Below are positions 8,245 through 15,389 of a DNA stretch of 26,035 nt, piece by piece (position 1 is the first letter of the stretch; each line of letters begins with the position of its first letter). Under the pieces are notes generated by a model, which was not told the origin of the DNA, made no database searches, and was given only the letters and a program-made list of their open reading frames with translations. The position numbers were made by a program, and so were the translations under genes. The stretch covers positions 1 through 26,035 of the IMG/VR virus record IMGVR_UViG_3300032285_001944; one strand, written 5' to 3'. Origin of the DNA: a virus.

Positions 8245-9958
8245 ATATGTACCGCAAGTAGACTACACCTCTCGCGATTACGCAAGCATTAGAGACGATA
8301 TGACGTCTCTAATCCCTTCCTATGCACCTACTTGGACAACCCGTGACCCCGCGGATATAGGCATGACTCTGCTTGAGCTGTTCTCTTATATGGGAGACCT
8401 TCTAAACCATTACATTGACCGTTCGGCAAACGAAGCGTTTATCAGCACAGCTAGCCAGCGAGACAGTGTTCTTCAGCTTGCTCGTCTATTGGGCTACAAC
8501 CCTAAAGAAAACATAGCTTCAACTGTAACACTTACTTTCTATAATTCAACTGCCAGCGCAATTACCGTACCCGCAAAAACACAAGTAGCCACAACTGTAG
8601 TATCTAACAACGTAACTACTCAACTAGTTTTTGAAACAAACGCCGTTGCAACGGTGCCCGCTAAATCGGGTTCAGTTAACGGTAGCGTTCAGGTAAATGC
8701 TACTCAAGGCGTTACGACTACAGAAATTATTGGTACGAGTACAGGTTTAGCTAATCAAGTGTTTAAATTATCTAAAACCCCTGTTATAAATAACAGCGTT
8801 TCAATCACTGCTGGTGGCACTACATATACACAAGTACCTTACCTTATTGATTATTCTGGGTATGAAGCTGTGTTCTCTACCTATACAAATGCTGCTGGCG
8901 TAACATATGCTATTTTTGGAGACGGAATTAGCGGAAACATTCCTGCCAACACTTCAGTCATAACAGCAACATACCGTGTAGGCGGCGGTATTGCGGGTAA
9001 CGTATCTGCAAACACAATTAAAACAATTTTAACAAATGCTCAAGCTGGTTTAACTGTTTTAAATACAGCTTACGGAAGCGCTACAGACGATGGTTCAGCC
9101 ACAGGCGGCACAGATATTGAGTCTACTGACTCAATTCGTTTGAATGCGCCACTTAGCTTTAGAGCGTTAAACCGAGCGGTATCCCTGTCGGACTACGCAG
9201 CTTTGGCTGTAGCTGGAGGTGCCGCAAAGGCATCTGCTGTGGCTGAAGTTTATAGCAGTGTAACTATCTTCTTTGTTCCTTATGGAGACTCTGGGGTTCT
9301 AACCGATGGTGTAACACCTTCTACAGTTTTTACAAGCACTATTACCACCCTTAACTCATATTTAACAGATAAAGTTCCCGCAAATACAACAATTACATAT
9401 CAGCCAGCTAGCTATGCAAAAGTTCAACTTTTTGCAAACATAACTGTGCAACCTAAATACAATCAGACGTTGACTAAGTTAAATGTAGGATTGGCTGTAG
9501 CAAACTTATTTGCATTGGATAACGTTGCGTTCCAAGATACTATCTATCTATCTGACGTATTTGGGGCAATTACATCTGTACCTGGCGTAGGTTCTGTGCA
9601 GATTGTAAAGCTACTTCGTGGGGACCAAGACCAATCATTTAATATAAATAACAAAGCGCTTACAAGCAACATTGCTACAGTCACAACCAGCGCTACCCAC
9701 AATATCACTGTAGGCCAAACTATTTATATCTCTGGTGTAGGAACAGGTAATGGTGACTTTGACGGAACCTATACAGTTACTGCGGTAGGTGCAACAACAA
9801 TTAGCTATGTTAACGTTTATACAAACGTTGCTAGCACTGCAGTAAGCCCTGTAGGAAAAGTAACTGTATTAGCTGTTAAAGATATTAAGTGCGACGCTAA
9901 CGAAATCCCACAGCTTGATGGAACTAACTTAACCCTTACATATACTGGAGGGTTGTAA
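8234..9958 (+). CDS. Baseplate wedge protein gp6/gpJ family with extra C-terminal beta domain
   Basis: This 574-residue protein is the J/gp6-type wedge that forms the baseplate periphery with gp25. The N-terminus is characteristic: DYTSRDYASIRDDM, then DIGMTLLELFSYMGDLL and DRSANEAFISTASQRDSVLQLARLLGY. A central beta-rich region (about 100-270) leads to RALNRAVSLSDYAALAV (about 305-321), the usual J-family motif, and a further domain (VQLFANITVQPKYN). Residues about 474-545 (nt 9653-9870) form an extra unit, LTSNIATVT...THNITVGQTIYISGV...YTVTAV, of a kind also seen twice in the next protein, so this part looks like an acquired beta module. A strong AGGAGGT supports the start. It shares one base with the next gene (TAATG). 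Confidence 0.92.
   Translation: MADKYVPQVDYTSRDYASIRDDMTSLIPSYAPTWTTRDPADIGMTLLELFSYMGDLLNHYIDRSANEAFISTASQRDSVLQLARLLGYNPKENIASTVTLTFYNSTASAITVPAKTQVATTVVSNNVTTQLVFETNAVATVPAKSGSVNGSVQVNATQGVTTTEIIGTSTGLANQVFKLSKTPVINNSVSITAGGTTYTQVPYLIDYSGYEAVFSTYTNAAGVTYAIFGDGISGNIPANTSVITATYRVGGGIAGNVSANTIKTILTNAQAGLTVLNTAYGSATDDGSATGGTDIESTDSIRLNAPLSFRALNRAVSLSDYAALAVAGGAAKASAVAEVYSSVTIFFVPYGDSGVLTDGVTPSTVFTSTITTLNSYLTDKVPANTTITYQPASYAKVQLFANITVQPKYNQTLTKLNVGLAVANLFALDNVAFQDTIYLSDVFGAITSVPGVGSVQIVKLLRGDQDQSFNINNKALTSNIATVTTSATHNITVGQTIYISGVGTGNGDFDGTYTVTAVGATTISYVNVYTNVASTAVSPVGKVTVLAVKDIKCDANEIPQLDGTNLTLTYTGGL
9653..9870 (+). repeat. Protein-level beta unit, copy 1 (C-terminal part of J-type wedge)
   Basis: Residues about 474-545 of the J-type wedge read LTSNIATVT, THNITVGQTIYISGV, GTYTVTAV and TTISYV in order. 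The same order of elements occurs twice in the neighbouring fibre protein. Similarity is at protein level and seen by eye; boundaries are approximate. Confidence 0.55.
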
Positions 9959-12531
9959 TGGGTCGTTACGGTCTAAATCAATACGACTTAGCTTACTATG
10001 GAAATAGCGATGCAATTCCGTATGTGTCTACAGCGTTTAGAGCTCTTCCTGAAAAGTATGGGTATATCCACCTATCTTGGAACAGCCCCTATGGCCAGTG
10101 GTCTAAAATAAAATTAGTACGAAATACTTACGGATTTCCTGTGAATGCGTGGGATGGTGACGTACTAGATATTAAAAATGATAATAGTTATGTGGCGTTT
10201 AAAGAAACAGACCCGACTATGTATGATGACAAAGTTGGTCTTGGAACTAATATGTTCTACTACTATTCTTTATTTATCTTTGAAACTGTGACCTATACCT
10301 GGGTACGGGTAGGAAATGCTATTGCGCTTTCTCCAAAAGACTATGGTTATACAGATTTAATGTATGACGCTTTACCTGATGTATACAAAATAAACTCTTT
10401 AAATGACCCTTTCTCTAATCTTGACAATGAAGATTTATATAACTTTTTATCTTTATTTGGGTTCCAACTTAGCTACGACCATACCAACACTAACCTACTT
10501 ACAAATAGATACAATGTAGAAACTGTCGGCGGTATGCTTCTACCCACATTTATGCAGCAATTTGGGTTAGAGTACGAGCCAGAAATAGGATTACAGCAGT
10601 CCCGCGTTCTTATTAAGAATATAACTGAGATTTTAAAAGAAAAAGGAAGTAAAGCTGGTTTAAAGGAATACATTAAGTCATACACTGGTTATGGTATAAA
10701 CGACCCTTCAAGTTCCCCAAACCCCGGAACAAAAGGTTTAACTGTTGGGGCTAATATTATGCTTGACTACAACGATTCTTCTTTTGAAGAGTCTGTTGGC
10801 CGTTGGACATCCCCTAATAGTACAGCAGTTCTGTACTGCCTTAAAGAGAAAAAAGTAACTAAGTTAAGTCTGACTAGTAACGTGGCTACATTAACTATTG
10901 GAACCCATAGCTATCAAGTTGGAAACAAGGTCTTTACAAAGAACTTTTCTTTAGGATTATTTAACTCAGGAGCATCTGCTGTTACTATTACATCAATAAC
11001 TTCTACAACAATTTCATATGCTTTAACAGGCACTAATATTGTTACATCTAACGCATATAATAACGATTTAAATATATACCCTTCTGTTACACCTGAACCA
11101 TATCCTTATTCAGAAACTACTACCGCGTCTTCTTTGTACCCAAACAGACAAAAAGGAATAATGGCGGTAAAGAACGCAAACAGCACAGCTGGAACAATTA
11201 AAGTGTCTTGTGGTGTAGCAAGTACAACTGTTTCCCCTATTAGAGTGGGGGTACCTGTAACTGCTGGAACAGCCTATAGCTTTAGCGTTTATTCGGCTGC
11301 GGGGACAACCCTCAGGTCAATAACAGCTGGAATTGACTGGTACGACCGTTTTGGAGTTTATATTTCATCCAGCACAGGTACTGGTACAAACAACGCTACA
11401 GGTGAATTTTCAGTTAGATTGAAAGCTGAAAATAAAACAGCACCAACTGGTGCTTATTACGCAATTCCTACTCTTTCTATTGCTAGTGCGGCAGCGTCTG
11501 CGTCTAATGAATGGCAGTATTTTGATTGCGCTCAATTTGAAGCATCAGCAACAGCTAGTGCGTTTGGAGATGCGCGTTGCATTAACGTGACATTAACTGC
11601 TACAAGAGTTAATGAATTAATTAATCCACACTTTAATGGAAGTGGCTCGGCCGCACCATGGGTAGCGACAGGTGGAACTAGCACAATTGTTTCTAATTAT
11701 ATTGAACCTGGCGCTACCGTTTATACAGCAAATTACTTAACGCTTGCTTCAGGTGTTGCTACTCTAGAGTCACCTGTCACAAACGACTTAAAGTATGGTC
11801 AGACTATTTATGTAACGGGTGTAACTGGAATTACTAATGGTGTTTACACTGTTACTGGTTGGACGGCAGCAACTAGCTCTACATTTGCGTCAATTACTTT
11901 TAACTCCGGAGGGTCTACAACGGCGGCACGAACAGCGGTTACTGGGTCGTTCTACACATCTGGAAATGCTTTAAAGGTAACAGCATCTTCAGGGACAGTA
12001 ACTGTAAACTCTTGGGACGGTACAACTACGTCTCAACAAATGGGTATTTACTATCCAAACATTGGATACACATTTAGCGTTTATGCTAAAGGAACAACAT
12101 CTAGTGACTCGTCTACAGCAAGCATTATTTGGTATGACTCAAGCAATTCTGTAATTTCAACAGCTAATGGGTCTAGCACATCGCTTACAACATCTACTAC
12201 AGGATGGACTAGAGTTTCTGTTTCATCAGTGGCACCAGCAACAGCGGCATACGCCACGGTACGGGTGACAACATCTACCACTAGTGGAAACGTAATAGTA
12301 TTTGATTCTGGTTTATTTGAAAGAGAGTCTTTTGTTCTTCCATTCTTTAGCGGAAGCGCTGGAAATGGGCCTTCTACGGACTTCTTATGGGAAGGTACAG
12401 TAAACGCAAGCCGAAGCCATTACTATAAGAATTACTACAACGTTAGCGTACGAATGCTTAATGGAACCCTATCAGACCAGCTTCTTTTAGGCACAAGCAT
12501 TGCTATTAAGTACGCCCAACCAAAAACCTAA
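9958..12531 (+). CDS. gpI-like baseplate protein fused to tail fibre with duplicated sugar-binding-like modules
   Basis: This 857-residue protein is the probable receptor-binding fibre. Residues about 30-125 resemble a fibronectin III-like fold (YIHLSWNSPYGQW ... MFYYYSLFIFE). Residues about 130-250 look like phage tail protein I (ALPDVYKIN, LYNFLSLFGFQL, LLPTFMQQFGLEYEP, NITEILKEKGSKAGLKEYIK). The rest is Ser/Thr-rich beta structure with two parallel blocks: a beta unit at 302-354 followed by a jelly-roll-like module with YSFSVYS (440-446), IDWYD and FDCAQFE (522-528); then a beta unit at 592-648 followed by YTFSVYA (704-710), IIWYD and FDSGLFE (782-788). Such modules are common in carbohydrate-binding phage proteins. 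The N-terminal part anchors to the J wedge made by the gene just upstream. Confidence 0.82.
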   Translation: MGRYGLNQYDLAYYGNSDAIPYVSTAFRALPEKYGYIHLSWNSPYGQWSKIKLVRNTYGFPVNAWDGDVLDIKNDNSYVAFKETDPTMYDDKVGLGTNMFYYYSLFIFETVTYTWVRVGNAIALSPKDYGYTDLMYDALPDVYKINSLNDPFSNLDNEDLYNFLSLFGFQLSYDHTNTNLLTNRYNVETVGGMLLPTFMQQFGLEYEPEIGLQQSRVLIKNITEILKEKGSKAGLKEYIKSYTGYGINDPSSSPNPGTKGLTVGANIMLDYNDSSFEESVGRWTSPNSTAVLYCLKEKKVTKLSLTSNVATLTIGTHSYQVGNKVFTKNFSLGLFNSGASAVTITSITSTTISYALTGTNIVTSNAYNNDLNIYPSVTPEPYPYSETTTASSLYPNRQKGIMAVKNANSTAGTIKVSCGVASTTVSPIRVGVPVTAGTAYSFSVYSAAGTTLRSITAGIDWYDRFGVYISSSTGTGTNNATGEFSVRLKAENKTAPTGAYYAIPTLSIASAAASASNEWQYFDCAQFEASATASAFGDARCINVTLTATRVNELINPHFNGSGSAAPWVATGGTSTIVSNYIEPGATVYTANYLTLASGVATLESPVTNDLKYGQTIYVTGVTGITNGVYTVTGWTAATSSTFASITFNSGGSTTAARTAVTGSFYTSGNALKVTASSGTVTVNSWDGTTTSQQMGIYYPNIGYTFSVYAKGTTSSDSSTASIIWYDSSNSVISTANGSSTSLTTSTTGWTRVSVSSVAPATAAYATVRVTTSTTSGNVIVFDSGLFERESFVLPFFSGSAGNGPSTDFLWEGTVNASRSHYYKNYYNVSVRMLNGTLSDQLLLGTSIAIKYAQPKT
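10861..11560 (+). repeat. Fibre module pair A: beta unit plus jelly-roll-like domain
   Basis: Within the fibre protein, residues 302-354 (LTSNVATLTIGTHSYQVG ... STTISYAL) and about 400-534 (YSFSVYS ... IDWYD ... FDCAQFE) form a pair of domains that recurs downstream in the same order. Seen at protein level; the DNA is clearly diverged, so this is an old duplication or two independent acquisitions. Confidence 0.5.
11731..12340 (+). repeat. Fibre module pair B: beta unit plus jelly-roll-like domain
   Basis: Residues about 592-648 (YLTLASGVATLES ... YGQTIYVTGV ... NGVYTVT) and about 655-792 (YTFSVYA ... IIWYD ... FDSGLFE) mirror pair A. In both pairs the YxFSVY and FDxxxFE elements are spaced by nearly the same distance (about 80 and 76 residues). 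Confidence 0.5.
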
Positions 12532-12549
12532 AAACCTGTGCTATCGTGT

Positions 12550-12569
12550 GCCTCCCCTAACAAGGAGGT
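12550..12569 (+). promoter_or_regulatory. Possible hairpin hiding the ribosome site of the next gene
   Basis: In the 41-base gap after the fibre gene, CCTCC (12551-12555) can pair with GGAGG (12564-12568), with an added G-U pair (12550 with 12569) and an eight-base loop. GGAGG is the core of the very strong Shine-Dalgarno AAGGAGGT that serves the ATG at 12573. Pairing would mask it. The gap also separates late structural from replication genes. A weak extended -10-like TGCTATCGT lies at 12539-12547, with no good -35. Confidence 0.4.
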
Positions 12570-12572
12570 CCT

Positions 12573-13151
12573 ATGGACAAACTATATGTATTGGTTACAG
12601 GTAATGGAACTACCAGCCGAGCTAACCTAGAGGCAATACTGGAAGACTACTTCTTTAAAAAGAACACCGAAGTCGTACTAGTACTTTCTTACAGTGCGAT
12701 TCCTAGCCAAGGCCAAATCTTTGCGGCGCAGTTTGCTAAAGACAAAAGCAAAGACATTTTGGTGTTTGCGCCAAATGATTCATCATTGAAAGATATCCCA
12801 GGGTCTAGCTTTACAGTCAGCTCACACCCTATTAACGAAGCTACCGTATTTATCAAAGGCTCGGGTAAAGCTTTCATTTTATGGAACCCGTCAGATAGCG
12901 ACTGCACTCAGACACTTCAGCAATGCAACGCTATGGGCATTCCAGCTCATGACCTAACTACAGGTCTTGTCTCGTTGTCATCTAAGGATGCGGTAAAGGC
13001 TGAACCTGTTGTAGAGACGGTGATTGAAGAAAAGCCTGCCTCTACCCAAATTAGAGGAGAGGCCCTCACAGAGGCGCAGAAGGCCGAATTGACTAAACTT
13101 CTTACGGAGGCGTTTGGAGAAGCCGTCCGGGATGCCCTTAAAAAGGCATAG
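12573..13151 (+). CDS. Unrecognised protein, Rossmann-like / SLOG-like pattern
   Basis: I do not recognise this 192-residue protein with certainty. It begins with a hydrophobic strand ending in a Gly loop (LYVLVTGNGTTS, 4-15), a helix, another strand (EVVLVLSYS) and a third (KDILVFAP), an alternation typical of a nucleotide-binding Rossmann-like fold. Later, KAFILWNPSDSD ... QQCNAMGIPAHDLTTGL (about 98-129) resembles the end of SLOG-type nucleotide-binding domains (LWDG...A...G...V). A charged linker rich in Glu/Val follows, then a C-terminal helix (LTEAQKAELTKLLTEAFGEAVRDALKKA, about 165-192) likely to mediate protein contacts. It is the first gene of the replication block and overlaps none. 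Strong AAGGAGGT at 12562-12569 fixes the start. Function unknown. Confidence 0.8.
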   Translation: MDKLYVLVTGNGTTSRANLEAILEDYFFKKNTEVVLVLSYSAIPSQGQIFAAQFAKDKSKDILVFAPNDSSLKDIPGSSFTVSSHPINEATVFIKGSGKAFILWNPSDSDCTQTLQQCNAMGIPAHDLTTGLVSLSSKDAVKAEPVVETVIEEKPASTQIRGEALTEAQKAELTKLLTEAFGEAVRDALKKA

Positions 13152-13152
13152 G

Positions 13153-13992
13153 ATGGTCATTACAGCCCGCGCCATAGGCGTATTAGAGGAAATACTTATA
13201 AACCCCAACCATGGAGGCGCTAGAGGCCTCTCAGAGCTTTTGGGAGAGGGACGTGATGCGATTCAAAGCACCATATCTGACCTACGGGACCTAGGTCTAA
13301 TTGAGACAACCACAGTTAAGACTGGGCGGCTAGGATTTGCCCGTTCTATCAAAGTAACGGAGGCGGGTTATCAGTTCCTGAAAAGCCGTACATCTATACT
13401 GCAGATACAGCTAACTGTTAATAACAATCTATTACTAGATACTAATACACAGTTACTAAATCATAAACCGAATAGCAAAGCGGAGGAAAAAATGGAGTAT
13501 GAAGATACGCCCATGTACATTGACCCTGAGGATAGAGACGCTTACCGCGAAAAGGCTAGAGCCAAGAAGCATCAGGAAAAGCTTGAACGCCATAGCGCTC
13601 GTGCAGCTAACAACATGAAGCAGCGCGACCACGCGCACCCAGAGAACTGGTCTGTTACAGATTCAACCTTTGAGTTTGCTGAGCGTATGCATAATCTGTG
13701 GCACGTAGAGCCTTGGAAGGTTACACGCTCTCGGTTCCGTTTTGCCCTTAACGATAAGCGCAACGAGTACGGCACAGACGGTGCAGACGAGCGTCTCATG
13801 ATGGAAAAGTTCTTTAGCAAGCTTAAGCACGATACTCGTATAAATAATCCAGAGCTAATTTGGAAAAAGTTTATTATTGAGTTTGGTGACCTGCTAACCC
13901 AAGTAAACCGTGATAGCGTCACCCCCGAGCAGTTTGAGGCCGAGGTAACTCGTTCACAGAAGTCAAGGAGTAAACTACGTGTTCAAGAGTAG
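13153..13992 (+). CDS. Winged-helix DNA-binding protein, replication initiator candidate
   Basis: This 279-residue protein has an N-terminal winged-helix (about 1-80): ARAIGVLEEIL, then LSELLGEGRDAIQSTISDLRDLGLIETTT as the recognition helix region and GRLGFARSIKVTEAGYQFL as the wing. A low-complexity linker (about 82-112, many Leu/Asn/Gln) follows, then a charged C-terminal part (113-279) with NLWHVEPWKVTRSRFRFALNDKR and a helical LIWKKFIIEFGDLL. Its place directly before a DnaC-like loader suggests a DnaD/O-type origin-binding initiator. The ATG at 13153, just after the upstream stop, is preferred; an upstream TTG (13114) or ATG (13132) would only add residues inside the previous gene. An internal in-frame ATG at 13492 has a strong ribosome site. 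Role is inferred from domain and neighbours. Confidence 0.72.
   Translation: MVITARAIGVLEEILINPNHGGARGLSELLGEGRDAIQSTISDLRDLGLIETTTVKTGRLGFARSIKVTEAGYQFLKSRTSILQIQLTVNNNLLLDTNTQLLNHKPNSKAEEKMEYEDTPMYIDPEDRDAYREKARAKKHQEKLERHSARAANNMKQRDHAHPENWSVTDSTFEFAERMHNLWHVEPWKVTRSRFRFALNDKRNEYGTDGADERLMMEKFFSKLKHDTRINNPELIWKKFIIEFGDLLTQVNRDSVTPEQFEAEVTRSQKSRSKLRVQE
13482..13494 (+). promoter_or_regulatory. Internal in-frame ribosome site and start
   Basis: GGAGG at 13482-13486 stands five bases before ATG (13492-13494), in frame with the surrounding winged-helix gene. This would give a separate 166-residue product (MEYEDTPMY...) containing only the C-terminal domain, beginning exactly after the low-complexity linker. 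It is a better ribosome site than that of the full-length start. Confidence 0.5.
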
Positions 13993-14671
13993 CGAGATTA
14001 AAACAAGACGACAGTCCTGGTTAAAGCTAGCTCACATCCCTCCGCACCTTGTTGGTTGGGAACTTTCCGACTGTTCAGCCATCACACCAGAAGACATGGA
14101 AGACGTAAAGCTTTGGATTAAATCTGTTAAAGATAAAAAGATTATCCGTGTGCAAGGAAGCCGTCTATGCGGACAAGGGTTGATGTTTTACGGCACACCT
14201 GGTCAAGGAAAGACAACTTTGGCTTTAGCCGTTATTCAAGAAATTGTTCGTACGTTTTCTTTGGATGAGCTAGATGTCAAGGAGAACAACTCCCTTGTGC
14301 GTCCTTGCTTCTTTACCACCTATAACGAAATATTAAATATCAAAGGCGCCATAATTAATGGCTCAGCCACAGACGACCAAGACGTTATCTATAACGGCAT
14401 GCTCGGTGTGTGCGAACAAGATTCTTTTAATATCCGTGTACTGATTATTGATGACATCGGAAAAGAGCATGCAAGCCTTAGTGGATGGCAACGTAATTTA
14501 CTTCACGAGGTTTTGCGCACACGTTTTAATAAAGGATTGCCTACCATTGTTACTACCAATATCAAACTAGAAGATTGGGCTGCACTATATGGAGACGCTA
14601 CCGAAAGCTTTGCCAATGAAGCTTTTGTATATATTCCGATTGCTTCATCTTCAGGGGACCTTCGCAAATGA
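13979..14671 (+). CDS. DnaC-like AAA+ helicase loader
   Basis: This 230-residue ATPase most likely loads the DnaB-type helicase encoded two genes downstream. Walker A is G72-TPGQGK-T79 and Walker B is VLIIDDIG (154-161), with a sensor-1-like TIVTTN before KLEDW (about 192-202), the arrangement of DnaC/IstB-type ATPases. The N-terminus (QSWLKLAHIPPHLVGWEL) matches the short helicase-contacting arm of DnaC-like loaders. The start is GTG at 13979 behind AAGGAG (13965-13970), overlapping the initiator gene by 14 bases. The C-terminus lacks an obvious extra domain; length is typical. An arginine finger candidate is in LRTRFNKG. IstB is unlikely because no transposase is present. Confidence 0.9.
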   Translation: MFKSSEIKTRRQSWLKLAHIPPHLVGWELSDCSAITPEDMEDVKLWIKSVKDKKIIRVQGSRLCGQGLMFYGTPGQGKTTLALAVIQEIVRTFSLDELDVKENNSLVRPCFFTTYNEILNIKGAIINGSATDDQDVIYNGMLGVCEQDSFNIRVLIIDDIGKEHASLSGWQRNLLHEVLRTRFNKGLPTIVTTNIKLEDWAALYGDATESFANEAFVYIPIASSSGDLRK

Positions 14672-14979
14672 GGAGCAACATGCGTAGCAAAGTTAGGTTA
14701 CTTCAGGTATTCCTAAGCAAGACTCAAGTCCCTGGTCCATCAATCTACGAAGTATCTACAGATGATGACGGTAATCTATATTGCACTTGTTCTAGGTTCG
14801 AGGGCTCTCATGCATGCAAGCACACTAAGTTTGTAACCACTCGTATTGAGAGTAACAACGGCCATTATCCATTAGAAATTCTTAGCAAAGCTACTGAAGA
14901 AGAAGCCGACTTAGCTCGGATAGACAACGAAGCTTATAGAAGCTTTATTATTAAGTACGGGAAAATAGAGGTTTTTTAG
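14668..14979 (+). CDS. Small SWIM-type zinc-finger protein
   Basis: This protein of 103 residues (99 if it starts at ATG 14680, which has AGGAG four bases before it) contains C39-x-C41-x8-C50-x-H52, the CxCx(n)CxH signature of SWIM zinc fingers, which bind DNA or proteins. The N-terminal LLQVFLSKTQVPGPSIYEVS and the aromatic residue after the finger (KHTKFV) fit the fold, in which two short strands precede the zinc site. The C-terminus is helical and acidic (EEEADLARIDNEAYRSF). The longer start overlaps the loader stop (ATGA). Lying between helicase loader and helicase, it may help in replication, but no particular function can be read from the sequence. Domain call is firm, role unknown. Confidence 0.8.
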   Translation: MRSNMRSKVRLLQVFLSKTQVPGPSIYEVSTDDDGNLYCTCSRFEGSHACKHTKFVTTRIESNNGHYPLEILSKATEEEADLARIDNEAYRSFIIKYGKIEVF

Positions 14980-14981
14980 AT

Positions 14982-15389
14982 ATGAAAAATGGGGATATAA
15001 GTAATGATATGCCAAAGCGCATTATCGTTACTACTGATATTGTTATTCAAACAACGGTTTCGGTTAAGAAAAAATATAAGCTTTTGCCTGTAGTTTCTAA
15101 GATAAAAACATATAGAAGAGATTTATTAAGTTTTCTTTACTTAGTTACAACTAACCGGGGCGTTACTCTTGAGCTTGGTTCGTTTGACTATACACAAGAA
15201 GAACTTTCAGAGGTTATGCTTAATCTTGACGAGATGGGGACTAACCCATTTAGATACTGCACGGCTTATGGGTCTCCTGCAAAGCTTGTACAAGAGCTTC
15301 CTTACAGACCTGAGGTAGTTGGTGTTGTTGATACTGATGATAGGCTGTTACGATATGGAAAATGGGGATTGGGGTTTAACGAGCTATGA
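14982..15389 (+). CDS. Hypothetical protein
   Basis: I do not recognise this 135-residue protein. It has several hydrophobic strands (RIIVTTDIVIQTTVSV, 13-28; SFLYLVTTNRGVTLELGSF, about 50-68), a helical stretch (TQEELSEVMLNLDEMG) and a C-terminal PEVVGVVDTDDRLLRYGKWGLGF whose Asp-rich turn and aromatic end look conserved, but it shows no cysteine cluster, P-loop or membrane segment. The start ATG at 14982 has a weak AGAGG ten bases upstream; ATG at 15009 (MPKRIIV) is an alternative, giving 126 residues. It ends in a 4-base overlap with the helicase gene, so it belongs to the replication operon. Function cannot be assigned. Confidence 0.7.
   Translation: MKNGDISNDMPKRIIVTTDIVIQTTVSVKKKYKLLPVVSKIKTYRRDLLSFLYLVTTNRGVTLELGSFDYTQEELSEVMLNLDEMGTNPFRYCTAYGSPAKLVQELPYRPEVVGVVDTDDRLLRYGKWGLGFNEL

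Noticed and set aside
23-12531. Whole tail block as a stand-alone eCIS or tailocin
   Set aside because: A tape measure and a full phage replication set directly downstream, including PolA and primase, mean a phage genome; the window is not a defective particle cluster as far as seen.
12539-12547. Extended -10-like TGCTATCGT before the replication block
   Set aside because: No acceptable -35 at 16-19 bases and only 4 of 6 core matches; not enough to call a promoter.
13979-14671. IstB-type transposition ATPase
   Set aside because: No transposase or terminal repeats nearby, and helicase and primase genes follow, so a helicase loader is the better call.
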